Of a stretch of DNA of 64,000 nt, positions 43,976 through 52,255 are shown one piece after another. Below the pieces are notes generated by a model that had not been told where the DNA came from, ran no database searches, and saw nothing but the letters and a program-made list of their open reading frames with translations. Where the stretch lies: contig NZ_VTWT01000002.1 of the NCBI RefSeq assembly GCF_008727925.1, positions 434,001-498,000 on the forward strand, written 5' to 3'. Both the position numbers and the translations under genes were made by a program. Positions within the stretch are counted from its first letter, which is position 1, and each line of letters starts with the position of its first letter. The stretch comes from Adhaeribacter soli (lineage in GTDB: Bacteria > Bacteroidota > Bacteroidia > Cytophagales > Hymenobacteraceae).

Positions 43976-44452
43976 TCAACTGGCTAAGCGCTGCTCAAAC
44001 TCCAGGTCAAACGGAATGGCTTCGGAGTAATCCTCTTCGTCGAACCATTCGGCGATGTCGTCTACTTTTACTTTCGGGCCTTCTACTACCAGGTGATCTT
44101 TGCGGATGTAAACGGTAACGGCCGGGGTGAAAAAACTGCTTTGCACCAGGGCTTTGTTGAAAAACAAACGGTTTGCGCGGCCGCCTTTCAGACTATAGCC
44201 GTTTTTGTAAAACATGCGCCGAAGTTTCTCCAGGCAGGCTTCCTTGTCTTCGAAACGGATCTTAATGCGGTGTGCCCGGTTCAGGTACAGGCTAATAGCT
44301 ACCAGCACAAATACCGAAAAACTGTACCCGATCCAGGTATAGGAATTGGCCGCATTGGAAAACATTTCCCGGTTCAGGAAAAAGAGCAGGTAAACGCTCA
44401 GAAAAATAATATTCGGGAAAATAACTTTCAGGTAGAAAATAGTTTTGCTCAT
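43976..44452 (-). CDS. Hypothetical membrane protein with a C-terminal soluble domain
   Basis: The 158-residue protein has two transmembrane segments (about 9-25, VIFPNIIFLSVYLLFFL; about 40-58, YSFSVFVLVAISLYL). A soluble part (about 60-158) contains DKEACLEKLRRMFYKNGYSL, DHLVVEGPKVKVDDIAEWF and an acidic end. No family is recognised. The N-terminal topology places the soluble part in the cytoplasm. The gene is monocistronic; the upstream 350 bases show no clear promoter. Confidence 0.6.
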   Translation of the reverse strand: MSKTIFYLKVIFPNIIFLSVYLLFFLNREMFSNAANSYTWIGYSFSVFVLVAISLYLNRAHRIKIRFEDKEACLEKLRRMFYKNGYSLKGGRANRLFFNKALVQSSFFTPAVTVYIRKDHLVVEGPKVKVDDIAEWFDEEDYSEAIPFDLEFEQRLAS

Positions 44453-44804
44453 GGCAACCAGCGCTATAAATATCCAACGATTTCCGGCTCCTGATTCTTG
44501 CTTCCTGAACCCGGCTGCCGGAGAAGTCTCCTAACGGAAAAAACCATACCGAAAGTTGCATTCACTTACAGATTCAGAGAAACTTCGGCCTTTAGCCTTC
44601 TTAAGTACAATTCCGTTCCTGAAAAATTTTCAAACCTCCTCTGGAACGTAAACCCAGGCTTAAGAATCAGGGATCAGGGCTAACCGCCCGTGCGTTTACC
44701 GCTCGCTAATTTTTAGTAAAGGAACTGAACTTCGGAAAGAAAAACTTTTTGTCTGCCGTATAACGTAACCTGCTATACACCGCTTAACTCTAAACCTGAA
44801 AACT
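44453..44804. other. Divergent intergenic region without recognised features
   Basis: This 352-base gap separates the hypothetical membrane protein (minus) from the PEBP-family gene (plus). I found no ORF, repeat or convincing promoter in it. Confidence 0.4.
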
Positions 44805-45257
44805 ATGAACGATATTCAAGAACCTTATTTAATGCTATCCAGCCCAGCCTTCACGGAGGGCCAGCACATTCCCGAAAAATATACCTGCGATGGTGAAAAT
44901 GTGAGTCCGCTGCTGCAGATCGGCGATATTCCGGAGGGCACCGAAAGCCTGGCCCTAATCCTGGAAGACCCTGACGCCCCACACGGCACTTTTACGCACT
45001 GGCTCATCTGGGACATGCCGCCGATCCATACCATTATGGAAGGTGAAAAACTGGGCACGGAAGGAAAAAACGATTTCGGCCAAATGGGCTACGGCGGCCC
45101 CTGCCCACCCAACGGTACGCACCGCTATTATTTCAGACTGTATGCCCTGAGCCAGAAACTGAACTTACCGGAAAATACCTCGAAGGAAGAACTTCTGAAG
45201 GCCATAGAACCGGTGAAACTGGCGAAGGCAGAATTAATGGGGAAATATAACCGGTAG
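44805..45257 (+). CDS. YbhB/YbcL family (PEBP / Raf kinase inhibitor-like) protein
   Basis: The 150-residue protein carries the family core: FTEGQHIPEKYTCDGENVSP (about 13-32), LALILEDPDAPHGTFTHWLI (about 47-66) with the conserved D-P-D-A-P, and GYGGPCPPNGTHRYYFRLYA (about 90-109) with the ligand-pocket P-P-x-G-x-H-R-Y. These proteins bind phosphorylated or anionic ligands; the bacterial role is unclear. No signal peptide is seen. It is monocistronic and followed by palindromes, not by genes on its strand. Confidence 0.92.
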   Translation: MNDIQEPYLMLSSPAFTEGQHIPEKYTCDGENVSPLLQIGDIPEGTESLALILEDPDAPHGTFTHWLIWDMPPIHTIMEGEKLGTEGKNDFGQMGYGGPCPPNGTHRYYFRLYALSQKLNLPENTSKEELLKAIEPVKLAKAELMGKYNR

Positions 45258-45526
45258 TTTTTCAGGCTAAATGGTAGCATTTCTGAGTTTACCACTACGC
45301 TCTTCCAGGCTAAGCTCCTAAGCTCTTCCGGATTTGTAATCCGGAAGTTTATAGCTTCGGATTTACAAATCCGACTTTTTCGCAGAAAAAGCCTACCAAT
45401 TTTTGAAATTTCATTTTCAAATTAACACCTGTGCAAGGCGGATTACAAATCCGCGGTTACTTGCTTCCGGATCACAGATCCGGAAGAGCAATAGGTAGAC
45501 TTTAAAACGCTACCCTTAACAAACAA
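45258..45526. repeat. Cluster of GGATTACAAATCC-type palindromes
   Basis: Four hairpins lie within 165 bp: 45325-45347 (cttccggatt-tgt-aatccggaag), 45357-45374 (tcggattt-ac-aaatccga), 45438-45454 (gcggatt-aca-aatccgc) and 45464-45486 (cttccggatc-aca-gatccggaag). Their core is the same as at 30117-30167, but the arms differ. No gene is seen in the 343-base gap. Confidence 0.8.
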
Positions 45527-45556
45527 AAAACCCGCAAGCTTTGGCTTGCGGGTTTT
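45527..45556. terminator. Terminator downstream of rny
   Basis: aaaacccgcaagc-tttg-gcttgcgggtttt is a perfect 13-bp stem with A and T runs on both sides. It lies 45 bases past the rny stop on the minus strand and may also stop readthrough from the PEBP side. Confidence 0.85.
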
Positions 45557-45600
45557 CCAAAAATCGAACATTCGAACTTCGAACAATCGAAAAGTCGAGT

Positions 45601-47163
45601 TTACTTCGCGTACGCCACCGAACGCATTTCGCGGATAACGGTGATCTTGATCTGGCCCGGGTACTGCATTTCTTTCTCGATCTTCTGGGAGATGTCGAAA
45701 GAAAGCTGAGTGGCGCGTTCGTCGGTTACGTTGTCGGCATCTACCATTACGCGGAGCTCGCGGCCGGCCTGGATGGCGTAGCACTGGTTCACACCTTCGA
45801 AGCTTAAGGCAGTTTCTTCCAGTTCTTTCAGACGCTTGATGTACGACTCCATGATTTCGCGGCGGGCGCCCGGGCGGGAACCGGAGATCGCATCGCAGGC
45901 CTGAACCAACGGCGAAACCATTGCGGTCATTTCAATTTCGTCGTGGTGAGCACCAATGGCGTTTACTACGTCCGGATGTTCTTTGTATTTTTTGGCCAGC
46001 TCCATACCGATGATGGCGTGCGGCAGTTCCGGTTCTTCGGTGGTTACTTTACCAATATCGTGGAGTAAGCCGGCGCGTTTGGCGTGTTTCACGTTCAGGC
46101 CAAGTTCGGCGGCCATTGTGGCGCAAAGGTTGGCTACTTCGCGGGAGTGCTGCAGTAAGTTCTGGCCGTAAGAAGAACGGAAACGCATACGGCCAACCAT
46201 TTTGATCAGTTCCGGATGCAGGCCGTGAATGCCCAGATCGATAACGGTACGCTCGCCAATTTCCACAATTTCCTCTTCAATGGATTTCTTCGTTTTAGCA
46301 ACTACTTCCTCGATGCGGGCCGGGTGAATACGACCGTCAGCAACTAAACGGTGTAATGCTAAACGAGCAATTTCGCGGCGAACCGGATCGAAGCCGGAAA
46401 TAATGATGGCTTCCGGGGTATCGTCTACAATAATTTCTACGCCGGTGGCAGCTTCTAAAGCACGGATATTACGGCCTTCGCGACCAATAATTTTACCTTT
46501 TACGTCGTCGGATTCGATGTTGAAAATGGAAACGCAGTTCTCGATGGCGTGCTCGGAGGCGGTGCGCTGAATGGTTTCTAAAACAACTTTTTTAGCGTCT
46601 TTGGCGGCCGTTAATTTGGCGTTGGCAACGGTGTCTTTAATGTAAGAAGAAGCCTGAATTTGCGCTTCGTTTTTGAGGGCTTCCACCATTTGCTCACGAG
46701 CTTCGGAAGCGGTTAAACCGGCAATTTTCTCGAGCTGGCTAACGATGGACTGGTGTTCTTTTTCTACCTGTTCCTGGCGCTTTTTCAGGCCTTCGAGCTG
46801 GGTGTTTAAGGTTTCGCGGAGGGTTTCTACTTCTTTTTCTTTCTTCTTGTGGTCCTCGATCTGCTTGGCTACGGCTTGTTCGCGCTGCTTTACTTTTTGT
46901 TCGTTCTGAATGATGAGGTTTTTCTTCTTGTTGGAATCTTCTTCAAATTCCGCTTTCAGGCGCAAAAATTTCTCTTTGCTTTCGAGCATGCGCTCTTTCT
47001 TGATGTTCTCGGCGTTGATCTCGGCTTCGCGCAGGATGAGTTTGGCTTTTTCGCGGGCATCTTCTTCCTGCTTGGCAAAGACCTTTTGCAGCAGTGAACG
47101 GCCAATCAGTACGCCGGCAACAAGCCCGACGACTAAGGCGATGATGATATAGACAATGGTCAT
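45601..47163 (-). CDS. rny: Ribonuclease Y
   Basis: RNase Y is a membrane-bound endonuclease that starts mRNA decay. The 520-residue protein has an N-terminal membrane anchor ([20 protein letters not shown], 2-21), a long coiled coil (about 28-195), a KH domain with [20 protein letters not shown] (about 222-241) and an HD domain with [10 protein letters not shown] (about 362-371) and GAHHDEIEM (about 408). Order and length match the family. It is the last gene of a minus-strand run (coiled-coil gene, zapA, rny) that in relatives commonly follows pheT. Confidence 0.96.
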   Translation of the reverse strand: MTIVYIIIALVVGLVAGVLIGRSLLQKVFAKQEEDAREKAKLILREAEINAENIKKERMLESKEKFLRLKAEFEEDSNKKKNLIIQNEQKVKQREQAVAKQIEDHKKKEKEVETLRETLNTQLEGLKKRQEQVEKEHQSIVSQLEKIAGLTASEAREQMVEALKNEAQIQASSYIKDTVANAKLTAAKDAKKVVLETIQRTASEHAIENCVSIFNIESDDVKGKIIGREGRNIRALEAATGVEIIVDDTPEAIIISGFDPVRREIARLALHRLVADGRIHPARIEEVVAKTKKSIEEEIVEIGERTVIDLGIHGLHPELIKMVGRMRFRSSYGQNLLQHSREVANLCATMAAELGLNVKHAKRAGLLHDIGKVTTEEPELPHAIIGMELAKKYKEHPDVVNAIGAHHDEIEMTAMVSPLVQACDAISGSRPGARREIMESYIKRLKELEETALSFEGVNQCYAIQAGRELRVMVDADNVTDERATQLSFDISQKIEKEMQYPGQIKITVIREMRSVAYAK

Positions 47164-47238
47164 AACTATAATTTAAGGGTGTATAAATTATAGCAGCACG
47201 GGGCAAAAACCGTTCAGAATGGGCTGGGCAATGCTTTA

Positions 47239-47544
47239 TTACTGTTCCGCTTTTTCGTCTAAATTAAGAGCGTTCAGCGTGTCGTTTAACCGGGTGAGCT
47301 TGTCGGAAAAAGTGGTATCGGATTGCGTTACAGCCTGCACCGTTTTCAGGCGGTCGGCGGCAGTTTCCAGGGCCACCATGGCCAGCAGGTCCTGTTTATC
47401 GGTAATGCCGAACTGGTCGCGGAACAGTTTGAGCCGTTCGTTGAGGAATTTTCCGGCAACGCGCAATCGTTCTTCTTCTTCCGGCGAAACGCGCATCGGA
47501 TAATCGCGGTCAGCTATTTTAATTTTAATAGATAACTCATTCAT
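47239..47544 (-). CDS. zapA: Cell division protein ZapA
   Basis: ZapA binds FtsZ and bundles its filaments at the division site. The 101-residue protein shows the globular head (LSIKIKIADRDYPMRVSPEE, EERLRVAGKFLNERL) and then a coiled-coil helix (QDLLAMVALETAADRLKTVQ). It sits 75 bp upstream of rny and downstream of a small coiled-coil gene, all on the minus strand. Confidence 0.9.
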   Translation of the reverse strand: MNELSIKIKIADRDYPMRVSPEEEERLRVAGKFLNERLKLFRDQFGITDKQDLLAMVALETAADRLKTVQAVTQSDTTFSDKLTRLNDTLNALNLDEKAEQ

Positions 47545-47718
47545 TTCCTTTGCTCTTTGTTCTTTTTCCGGTTAATGTTGTTTGGTACGGGTGTTAAAAT
47601 GTATAAACCTTTCGTTTGTTTTTACAGCTTTCCGGCACTTTTGGGGGCTAAAACGCTAGCATATTTGCCGCTTATCCGGGCAAAACCCAACCGGGAAACA
47701 CAAGTAACGCACAACCGC

Positions 47719-48018
47719 TTAGTCTCTTAAATAAGCAATGCACTTATCTATTTCGCGGATATATTCGTTTATTTTCAGCTTTAATTCTGTGGCATTCGCA
47801 GCATCGGCTGCTATTGTATTCACAATTTTACCAATATTTTCCTGATTTTGAAAATTTTTTATTTCCTGTTCCTTCTCTCCTAACGCGGTTTGGAGCCGTT
47901 TTATTTCGGCCTGGGCATTGGCCAGCTCGCGCTGCAAACCCTGGTAACGGGCTATCAGCTTCGAAACTTTGGCTTCGACGCTCCGCAGTTGGTCTAATTG
48001 AGAGGCTTTGGTTTCCAT
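47719..48018 (-). CDS. Small coiled-coil protein upstream of zapA
   Basis: The 99-residue protein is almost wholly helical. A coiled coil runs over about 1-60 (SQLDQLRSVEAKVSKLIARY, LQRELANAQAEIKRLQTALG), then a conserved-looking end NATELKLKINEYIREIDKCI with AYLRD. The position before zapA and its shape suggest a division-related partner of ZapA, comparable in layout to ZapB; that is inference. In the relatives I know of, a small coiled-coil gene stands between pheT and zapA, so this is probably the same gene, now separated from pheT by 12 kb. Confidence 0.65.
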   Translation of the reverse strand: METKASQLDQLRSVEAKVSKLIARYQGLQRELANAQAEIKRLQTALGEKEQEIKNFQNQENIGKIVNTIAADAANATELKLKINEYIREIDKCIAYLRD

Positions 48019-48106
48019 ATTGGTGTGCGAAGATAGGGATTTTTGGGGGTTCTTTGGGCATTCTGAGCGTAGCCGAGAAAACCAATGGGAAAATTGGAAT
48101 ATGAAT

Positions 48107-48883
48107 TTAAATAACTTTACATTCTTTACTAATCATTACAAACTGACGAAATTCCTTTGGAAGATTCGTATGTATTTTCCCGTGGATTAGATAGTTCCCT
48201 CTTTGTTTAGGTATTGTATGAAGAATAATATTTGGTCCAACTTTCACAGGTTTCAATCTTATTCTGGTTTTTAGATCCTGGTTTTCAATATATAAGCTAT
48301 CAAGATTGAATTTCACATCTGAAAAGGCATAATCAGATAATTTAAAAGTTAAATAAATAGAATCACCAAGAGAGATTTGATGAGAGCTAATTTCTGAAGG
48401 TAAAAGTCCACCCAAATAACATCGAAATTCATCTGCTCCAACCTTACTTGCGTTATTGGCTTGCAAAACTGTTTCTGCTTTCAATGTCCAGAAAAAAAGC
48501 TTTAGATGGAACAAGGAATCACTGTTTGAAGTAAAATCGTTTTTGGCTTTGATAAGATCGTTTAAAACCTGCTTATTTTCAAGAATAGAAAGATGTTTGA
48601 TAATTGAATCTGAGTAGACCAATAAAGCCTCTTTATTTCCTTCCTTTAGATAATTATTTCTCCATCCTTTCATCAGTTTAGCATCATTCAAAACCGGAAC
48701 ATCTGTTTTTCGATTTCCTCCTTTAACTACCGCATTTTCTATACTGGCAGTTGTTCCATCTAAATCCCAAAGTAATTTACTGCAAAACTCACCAATCAAA
48801 GCCAGATCAGAATCTTTCCTTCTTTCATTACAAGAAAGAATTAGCAAAGAAATTACAATAAGTAGAATGATGTTTTTCATCAT
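48107..48883 (-). CDS. Hypothetical lipoprotein, AT-rich gene
   Basis: The 258-residue protein has a lipoprotein signal (NIILLIVISLLILSCNERRK, lipidated Cys near 18). An N-terminal helical half (about 25-135) and a beta-rich C-terminal half follow (about 145-258, SLGDSIYLTFKLSDYAFSDV, GPNIILHTIPKQRGNYLI). A layout of helical domain then Ig-like strands faintly recalls the gliding/secretion protein GldM, but I cannot support homology. The gene is visibly AT-rich beside rny/zapA, as expected for acquired DNA, and opens the accessory region. Function is unknown. Confidence 0.6.
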   Translation of the reverse strand: MMKNIILLIVISLLILSCNERRKDSDLALIGEFCSKLLWDLDGTTASIENAVVKGGNRKTDVPVLNDAKLMKGWRNNYLKEGNKEALLVYSDSIIKHLSILENKQVLNDLIKAKNDFTSNSDSLFHLKLFFWTLKAETVLQANNASKVGADEFRCYLGGLLPSEISSHQISLGDSIYLTFKLSDYAFSDVKFNLDSLYIENQDLKTRIRLKPVKVGPNIILHTIPKQRGNYLIHGKIHTNLPKEFRQFVMISKECKVI

Positions 48884-49065
48884 ATGAAGATAACCGAAAT
48901 TTCTATATCCATATTGTTGTAGTTAAGCTTTTCTTCTATTTAGAACCAAAAATATCCTCTTGTTAACTATTAGTTGTTACTAAAATAAAATTATATTTGA
49001 ATTAGCACCTAGCACTCTGATATTGCAGACCTCCATTTAAGGAGAAACAAACCATCTATTAAACT

Positions 49066-50055
49066 ATGAAAATTTTCATTTCACATTCGTCGAAAAATAA
49101 AGATTACGGAAATACACTTGTTGACCTTTTGATATCAACTGGCGTAAATAGCGATGACATTATATTTACAAGTAATGATGCACATGGAATCCAAACCGGC
49201 AAAAATATATTTGATTGGCTAAAAAGCAGAATCAGTGAAAAACCATTTGTAATATATTTATTATCACCTGATTATTATAAAAGCGTTGCCTGTTTAAATG
49301 AAATGGGCGCTGCTTGGATAGTTGAGAATAATCATGCAATGATTTTTACTCCAGACTTCGACTTGAATTGCTATGAGTTTCAGAATGGAGCTCTTGACCC
49401 AAGAGAGATGGGCTTTTATATAAATAACGAAAACCGAATGCTTTTATTTATAGAAGCATTAAAACCTAAATTCTCAATAACAAACAACAATGTCTTAATA
49501 AATCAAAAGGTGAAACAGCTTATTGAATCTATTAAGCCATTCCACACAGATAGAACGGATTCATCAAATTTCAGAACAATAGAATCTATATCTACCGTAG
49601 AAAATGCACTGATAGGAAAGTTTGAAGGGCGAGCACTAGACATTTTAAAAAGCCCTATTGATAATATTACAACTGATGGGAAATCAAGATTTTATTCGGA
49701 CTTATTTGAGGGGAAACTAAAAAAGGAAGAGGCTTTTCTAGCGAGATATATTATAGATACAGATAGATTTAATCTTGGAACTGGTTGGCAAGAATCAGGT
49801 GAAATTGAAAGAATTAAAACTTGGGAAGATATCAATTGCTTTGAAAACATTTTATCAAACAATTACCATAGCGTAATAAAAAGACTTGAAATGAAAAAAT
49901 TACTTCTTGTCTCTGAGGTAACAAGTCATGGAAATCCCAAAGAGATGTGTTTAGTGGAGAATTTTGCAAATGAACTTCTTGATCCAAGTAAAGTACTCCT
50001 CGATAAATTGAATGAAATTGTCACTACTACTCAAAACGAAGAATTGCCTTTTTAA
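49066..50055 (+). CDS. TIR-domain protein with unknown C-terminal domain
   Basis: The 329-residue protein starts with a TIR domain (about 1-160): KIFISHSSKNKDYGNTLVDL, DDIIFTSNDAHGIQTGKNIF, YLLSPDYYKSVACLNEMGAA. E79 in CLNEMGAAW is at the position of the catalytic Glu of NAD-cleaving TIRs. The remaining approximately 165 residues have no family I recognise. Bacterial TIR proteins of this type act in antiphage defence by NAD depletion or signal making, but no Thoeris (ThsA) or other known partner is adjacent. The gene is strongly AT-rich and lies next to another AT-rich gene, both suggesting transfer. A hairpin repeat follows 22 bases after the stop. Confidence 0.8.
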   Translation: MKIFISHSSKNKDYGNTLVDLLISTGVNSDDIIFTSNDAHGIQTGKNIFDWLKSRISEKPFVIYLLSPDYYKSVACLNEMGAAWIVENNHAMIFTPDFDLNCYEFQNGALDPREMGFYINNENRMLLFIEALKPKFSITNNNVLINQKVKQLIESIKPFHTDRTDSSNFRTIESISTVENALIGKFEGRALDILKSPIDNITTDGKSRFYSDLFEGKLKKEEAFLARYIIDTDRFNLGTGWQESGEIERIKTWEDINCFENILSNNYHSVIKRLEMKKLLLVSEVTSHGNPKEMCLVENFANELLDPSKVLLDKLNEIVTTTQNEELPF

Positions 50056-50077
50056 TAATATTGAATCCTGCAATTGT

Positions 50078-50118
50078 AAAAATGGTTAAACCGCTTCCCC
50101 AGCAGTTTAACCATTTTT
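50078..50118. repeat. pheT-type hairpin, copy A
   Basis: aaaaatggttaaac and gtttaaccattttt pair exactly around cgcttccccagca. The same hairpin, with a similar loop, recurs at 56111-56152, 57740-57780 and 60047-60084. It could terminate the TIR gene. Confidence 0.85.
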
Positions 50119-50217
50119 CATTTTACCCCTTTCCAAAATTCCCCAAACCCTGCTGACAAGCCGTTGTCATTCGTCGGTGGTAGTTTTGTTCCATACTTCA
50201 AAAACCAATAAAAAATT

Positions 50218-50715
50218 ATGGAAAACACCTTAGAAAAAACCCCAACTACCGCTTCTTTTATTTCCCCTGCTAATATGCTGGCGCACTGGCTGGGCCACCG
50301 CAGCGTTACCCGCAAGGTAATTGCCGCTTTCCCGGAAAAAGAACTGTTCGAATTCTCCATCGGCGGCATGCGGACGTTCGCAGCGATGGTACAGGAACTT
50401 TTAGCCATCGGGGCACCAGGTATGCGGGAAATCGCGATGGAAACCGGCGAAAAACTAAACGAGGCCATTAAAGAAGCCAACTCCAAAGAAAATATCCTGC
50501 GTTTATGGGATGAATCAACGGAAGAAATTACCCGGCTTTGGGCGCAGGTTCCGGCAGAGCGTTTTAACGAAAAGATCGTAGCATTCGGGCAATACGAAGG
50601 TACGGTTTGGTCCACCATTCTTTATTATATCGATAACGAACTCCATCACCGCGCACAGGCCTACGTGTATTTACGCGCGTTAAACATTGAGCCGCCTTTT
50701 TTCTACGCAGGTTAA
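50218..50715 (+). CDS. DinB family protein
   Basis: The 165-residue protein matches the DinB four-helix-bundle superfamily: a first helix LAHWLGHRSVTRKVIAAFPE with a possible metal His, a second TFAAMVQELLAIGAPGMREI, and IDNELHHRAQAYVYLRAL (about 137-154) with the paired His residues of the metal site. Members are metal-dependent enzymes or thiol-transferases; the reaction here is not known. GC content returns to the genome level from this gene on. A small gene follows 10 bp later and is probably cotranscribed. Confidence 0.82.
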   Translation: MENTLEKTPTTASFISPANMLAHWLGHRSVTRKVIAAFPEKELFEFSIGGMRTFAAMVQELLAIGAPGMREIAMETGEKLNEAIKEANSKENILRLWDESTEEITRLWAQVPAERFNEKIVAFGQYEGTVWSTILYYIDNELHHRAQAYVYLRALNIEPPFFYAG

Positions 50716-50725
50716 TGCTGGCTTT

Positions 50726-50947
50726 ATGAAAACAGTACTGGTATTTAAAACGTCGGTGGTTACGGAGCAACAGGCCGGCCGACTAAAACCCGTATTGGAT
50801 AAGCTGATGCATGCCCGCGAAAAGTGGAACTTCGACTTGGAAGATTGCGACCGCATTCTCCGGGTCGAAGCTTTTACCTTGCGGGCTTCGGTGGTAATTG
50901 CAGAGCTGAACCGGGCCGGGTTTTTCTGCGCTGAACTGGAAGATTAA
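50726..50947 (+). CDS. Small conserved-looking hypothetical protein (73 residues)
   Basis: I start at ATG 50726, ten bases past the dinB-like stop; the longer frame would overlap that gene by 29 bases. The protein begins MKTVLVFKTSVVTEQQAGRL and ends AGFFCAELED. The beta-alpha-beta-beta-alpha-beta rhythm (VLVFKTSVV, LKPVLDKLM, WNFDLEDCDRILRVEA, VVIAELNRAGFFCAEL) is that of a ferredoxin-like fold, as in heavy-metal-associated or ACT-like domains, but the metal-binding CxxC is missing. Function is unknown. Confidence 0.62.
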   Translation: MKTVLVFKTSVVTEQQAGRLKPVLDKLMHAREKWNFDLEDCDRILRVEAFTLRASVVIAELNRAGFFCAELED

Positions 50948-51004
50948 TTTCCTTGGCAAAGATTCCCCCTTTGAAGCAGGGACGTTTCATTCTGGCTAAT
51001 GACT

Positions 51005-51092
51005 ATCCCCTTGAGGGGATTATAGGGGTGTTAGCACGTTTTTCGATAAATTCTGCAGGAGTAAACACCCCTCCAACTCCCCTCAAGGGGAG
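51005..51092. repeat. Inverted repeat of the cccctTGAGGGG type
   Basis: Left arm 51005-51033 (tccccttgaggggattatag...) and right arm 51063-51092 (acacccctccaactcccctc...) are imperfect reverse complements around 29 bp. The inner sequence is shared with the core of the 5461-5670 element (ctccccttgaggggagttag). Confidence 0.65.
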
Positions 51093-51124
51093 AGTCCTTT
51101 ATAGCAAACTTTCTTCCAAAGAAG

Positions 51125-52117
51125 TTAAAGGACAGCGTAAACCTCTTCGGTTGACTTCTTCAGGTTGGCCGCAGCTTTTTCCAGCAGTTCCCCTACCGTT
51201 TCGCGGAAGCTTTCCGGCGAAACGATCTCCGCGCAATCGCCGAACATTAGGTACCAACGCGCCAGACCTTCGGTGCAGCTGCTGGTTTTAAAGGTCATTT
51301 CCACGTGGTCGGTCCGAATTATTTCCGAAACAAAGCCGTAGTATTTCCTTCCCGATTCCAGGTACCGCGCCGCTTCTTTGGTTACTCTTAGCACCACTTC
51401 GGTTTCGCCGGCGGGAATTTCTGTTTGTTTCCGGTAAGCTTCTACGTTTTCGTGCTGCCGGGTGAAGGGTTGATCGGTGCGTTTTAAGCCTACCATGCGG
51501 TCGGTGCGGAACTGGCGGTAACTCTGGCGCAGGTGGCAATAGGCCATGATGTACCAGCGGTTATTTTCGTTGAACAAACCCACCGGCTCAATAATACGGT
51601 GCGACGTTTCTTCAGCATACCCGGTTCGGTATTCCAGCGCCACCTGCTTTTTTTCGGCAATACTGCTCATAATAATGCTCAGCGCATCGGGCGTATTTTC
51701 ATTAAAAACCTTGGCCGAATTGTTTACCCAAACCTGCGTTTCAAGGGTGGCGATCTGGTCTTTGGTATTGGCCCGCAGCACCGATTTCACCTTAAACATG
51801 GCCGATTCGAAACTGGCGCCCAGACTGCGGTCGCTGAATTTCTGCATCAGTTTTTCGGCGGCCACAAAGCTACTGGCTTCTTCGGGTGTAAACATGACCG
51901 GCGGCAAGCGGTACCCATCCAGCAACGAATACCCCACGCCCGCTTCTCCGGTAACCGGCACCCCGGAAGCTTCCAACGACCGGATATCGCGGTAAATGGT
52001 CCGCAAACTGACTTCAAAACGGTCGGCGAGTTCCTGCGCCTTCACCACCCTGCCCGATTGCAGGTGAATCAGAATGGCCACAATGCGGTCGAAGCGGTTC
52101 AGGGTTTCGGTATCCAT
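51125..52117 (-). CDS. YafY/WYL-type transcriptional regulator
   Basis: I choose ATG 52117 over 52162 since MDTETLNRFDRIVAILIHLQ matches the usual beginning of this family. The 330-residue protein has an N-terminal winged helix (about 5-65, AQELADRFEVSLRTIYRDIR with SLEASGVPV), a WYL domain (about 130-205, KKQVALEYRTGY, IIEPVGLFNENNRWYIMAYC) and a WCX C-terminal part (to residue 330). WYL regulators bind nucleotide-like or other ligands and control stress or defence genes. It is divergent from the ArsR operon, from which it is separated by 138 bp, but no matching operator half-sites near its start were found. Confidence 0.87.
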   Translation of the reverse strand: MDTETLNRFDRIVAILIHLQSGRVVKAQELADRFEVSLRTIYRDIRSLEASGVPVTGEAGVGYSLLDGYRLPPVMFTPEEASSFVAAEKLMQKFSDRSLGASFESAMFKVKSVLRANTKDQIATLETQVWVNNSAKVFNENTPDALSIIMSSIAEKKQVALEYRTGYAEETSHRIIEPVGLFNENNRWYIMAYCHLRQSYRQFRTDRMVGLKRTDQPFTRQHENVEAYRKQTEIPAGETEVVLRVTKEAARYLESGRKYYGFVSEIIRTDHVEMTFKTSSCTEGLARWYLMFGDCAEIVSPESFRETVGELLEKAAANLKKSTEEVYAVL

Positions 52118-52205
52118 AGACAGGCGGGTTAGCTTTTCAAATTTAAGGAAATAACGTTCCACTCTTCCCTAAACTGATTAAGGTTTTAAAATTTTTAGCC
52201 AACTA

Positions 52206-52237
52206 ATTGCGTAGCCAAATAACTACACATATATTTG
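52206..52237 (+). promoter_or_regulatory. Promoter of the ArsR-SRPBCC-DoxX-DUF4256 operon
   Basis: A -33 box ATTG at 52206-52209 is followed after 20 bases by TATATTTG at 52230-52237, an exact -7 consensus. The start codon at 52256 would be only about 12-14 bases after the transcription start. Operator copies overlap both boxes. Confidence 0.72.
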
Positions 52238-52255
52238 TAGTCAAATAACTACACA
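52211..52255 (+). promoter_or_regulatory. Duplicated operator, candidate ArsR-regulator binding sites
   Basis: GTAGCCAAATAACTACACA at 52211-52229 and GTAGTCAAATAACTACACA at 52237-52255 differ by one base and are offset by 26 bp. Each copy holds an inverted repeat GTAG..(A)ACTAC. Copy 1 covers the -33/-7 spacer and copy 2 spans from the -7 box to the base before the ATG. This is the layout of an autorepressor site. Confidence 0.7.

Noticed and set aside
47545-47718. 6S RNA gene next to zapA
   Set aside because: The zapA-ssrS link is known in Proteobacteria, but I could not draw the expected long hairpin with a central bubble in these 174 bases.
48107-48883. GldM-like gliding/secretion protein
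   Set aside because: The helical-then-beta layout is suggestive, but no specific motif of GldM/PorM could be seen, the gene is AT-rich and GldK/L/N neighbours are absent.
49066-50055. Complete Thoeris system
   Set aside because: A TIR gene is present but no ThsA-like SIR2/SLOG effector lies near it.
51533-52132. 199-codon plus-strand frame
   Set aside because: It is antisense to the WYL regulator and His/Arg-rich as expected for a shadow frame.
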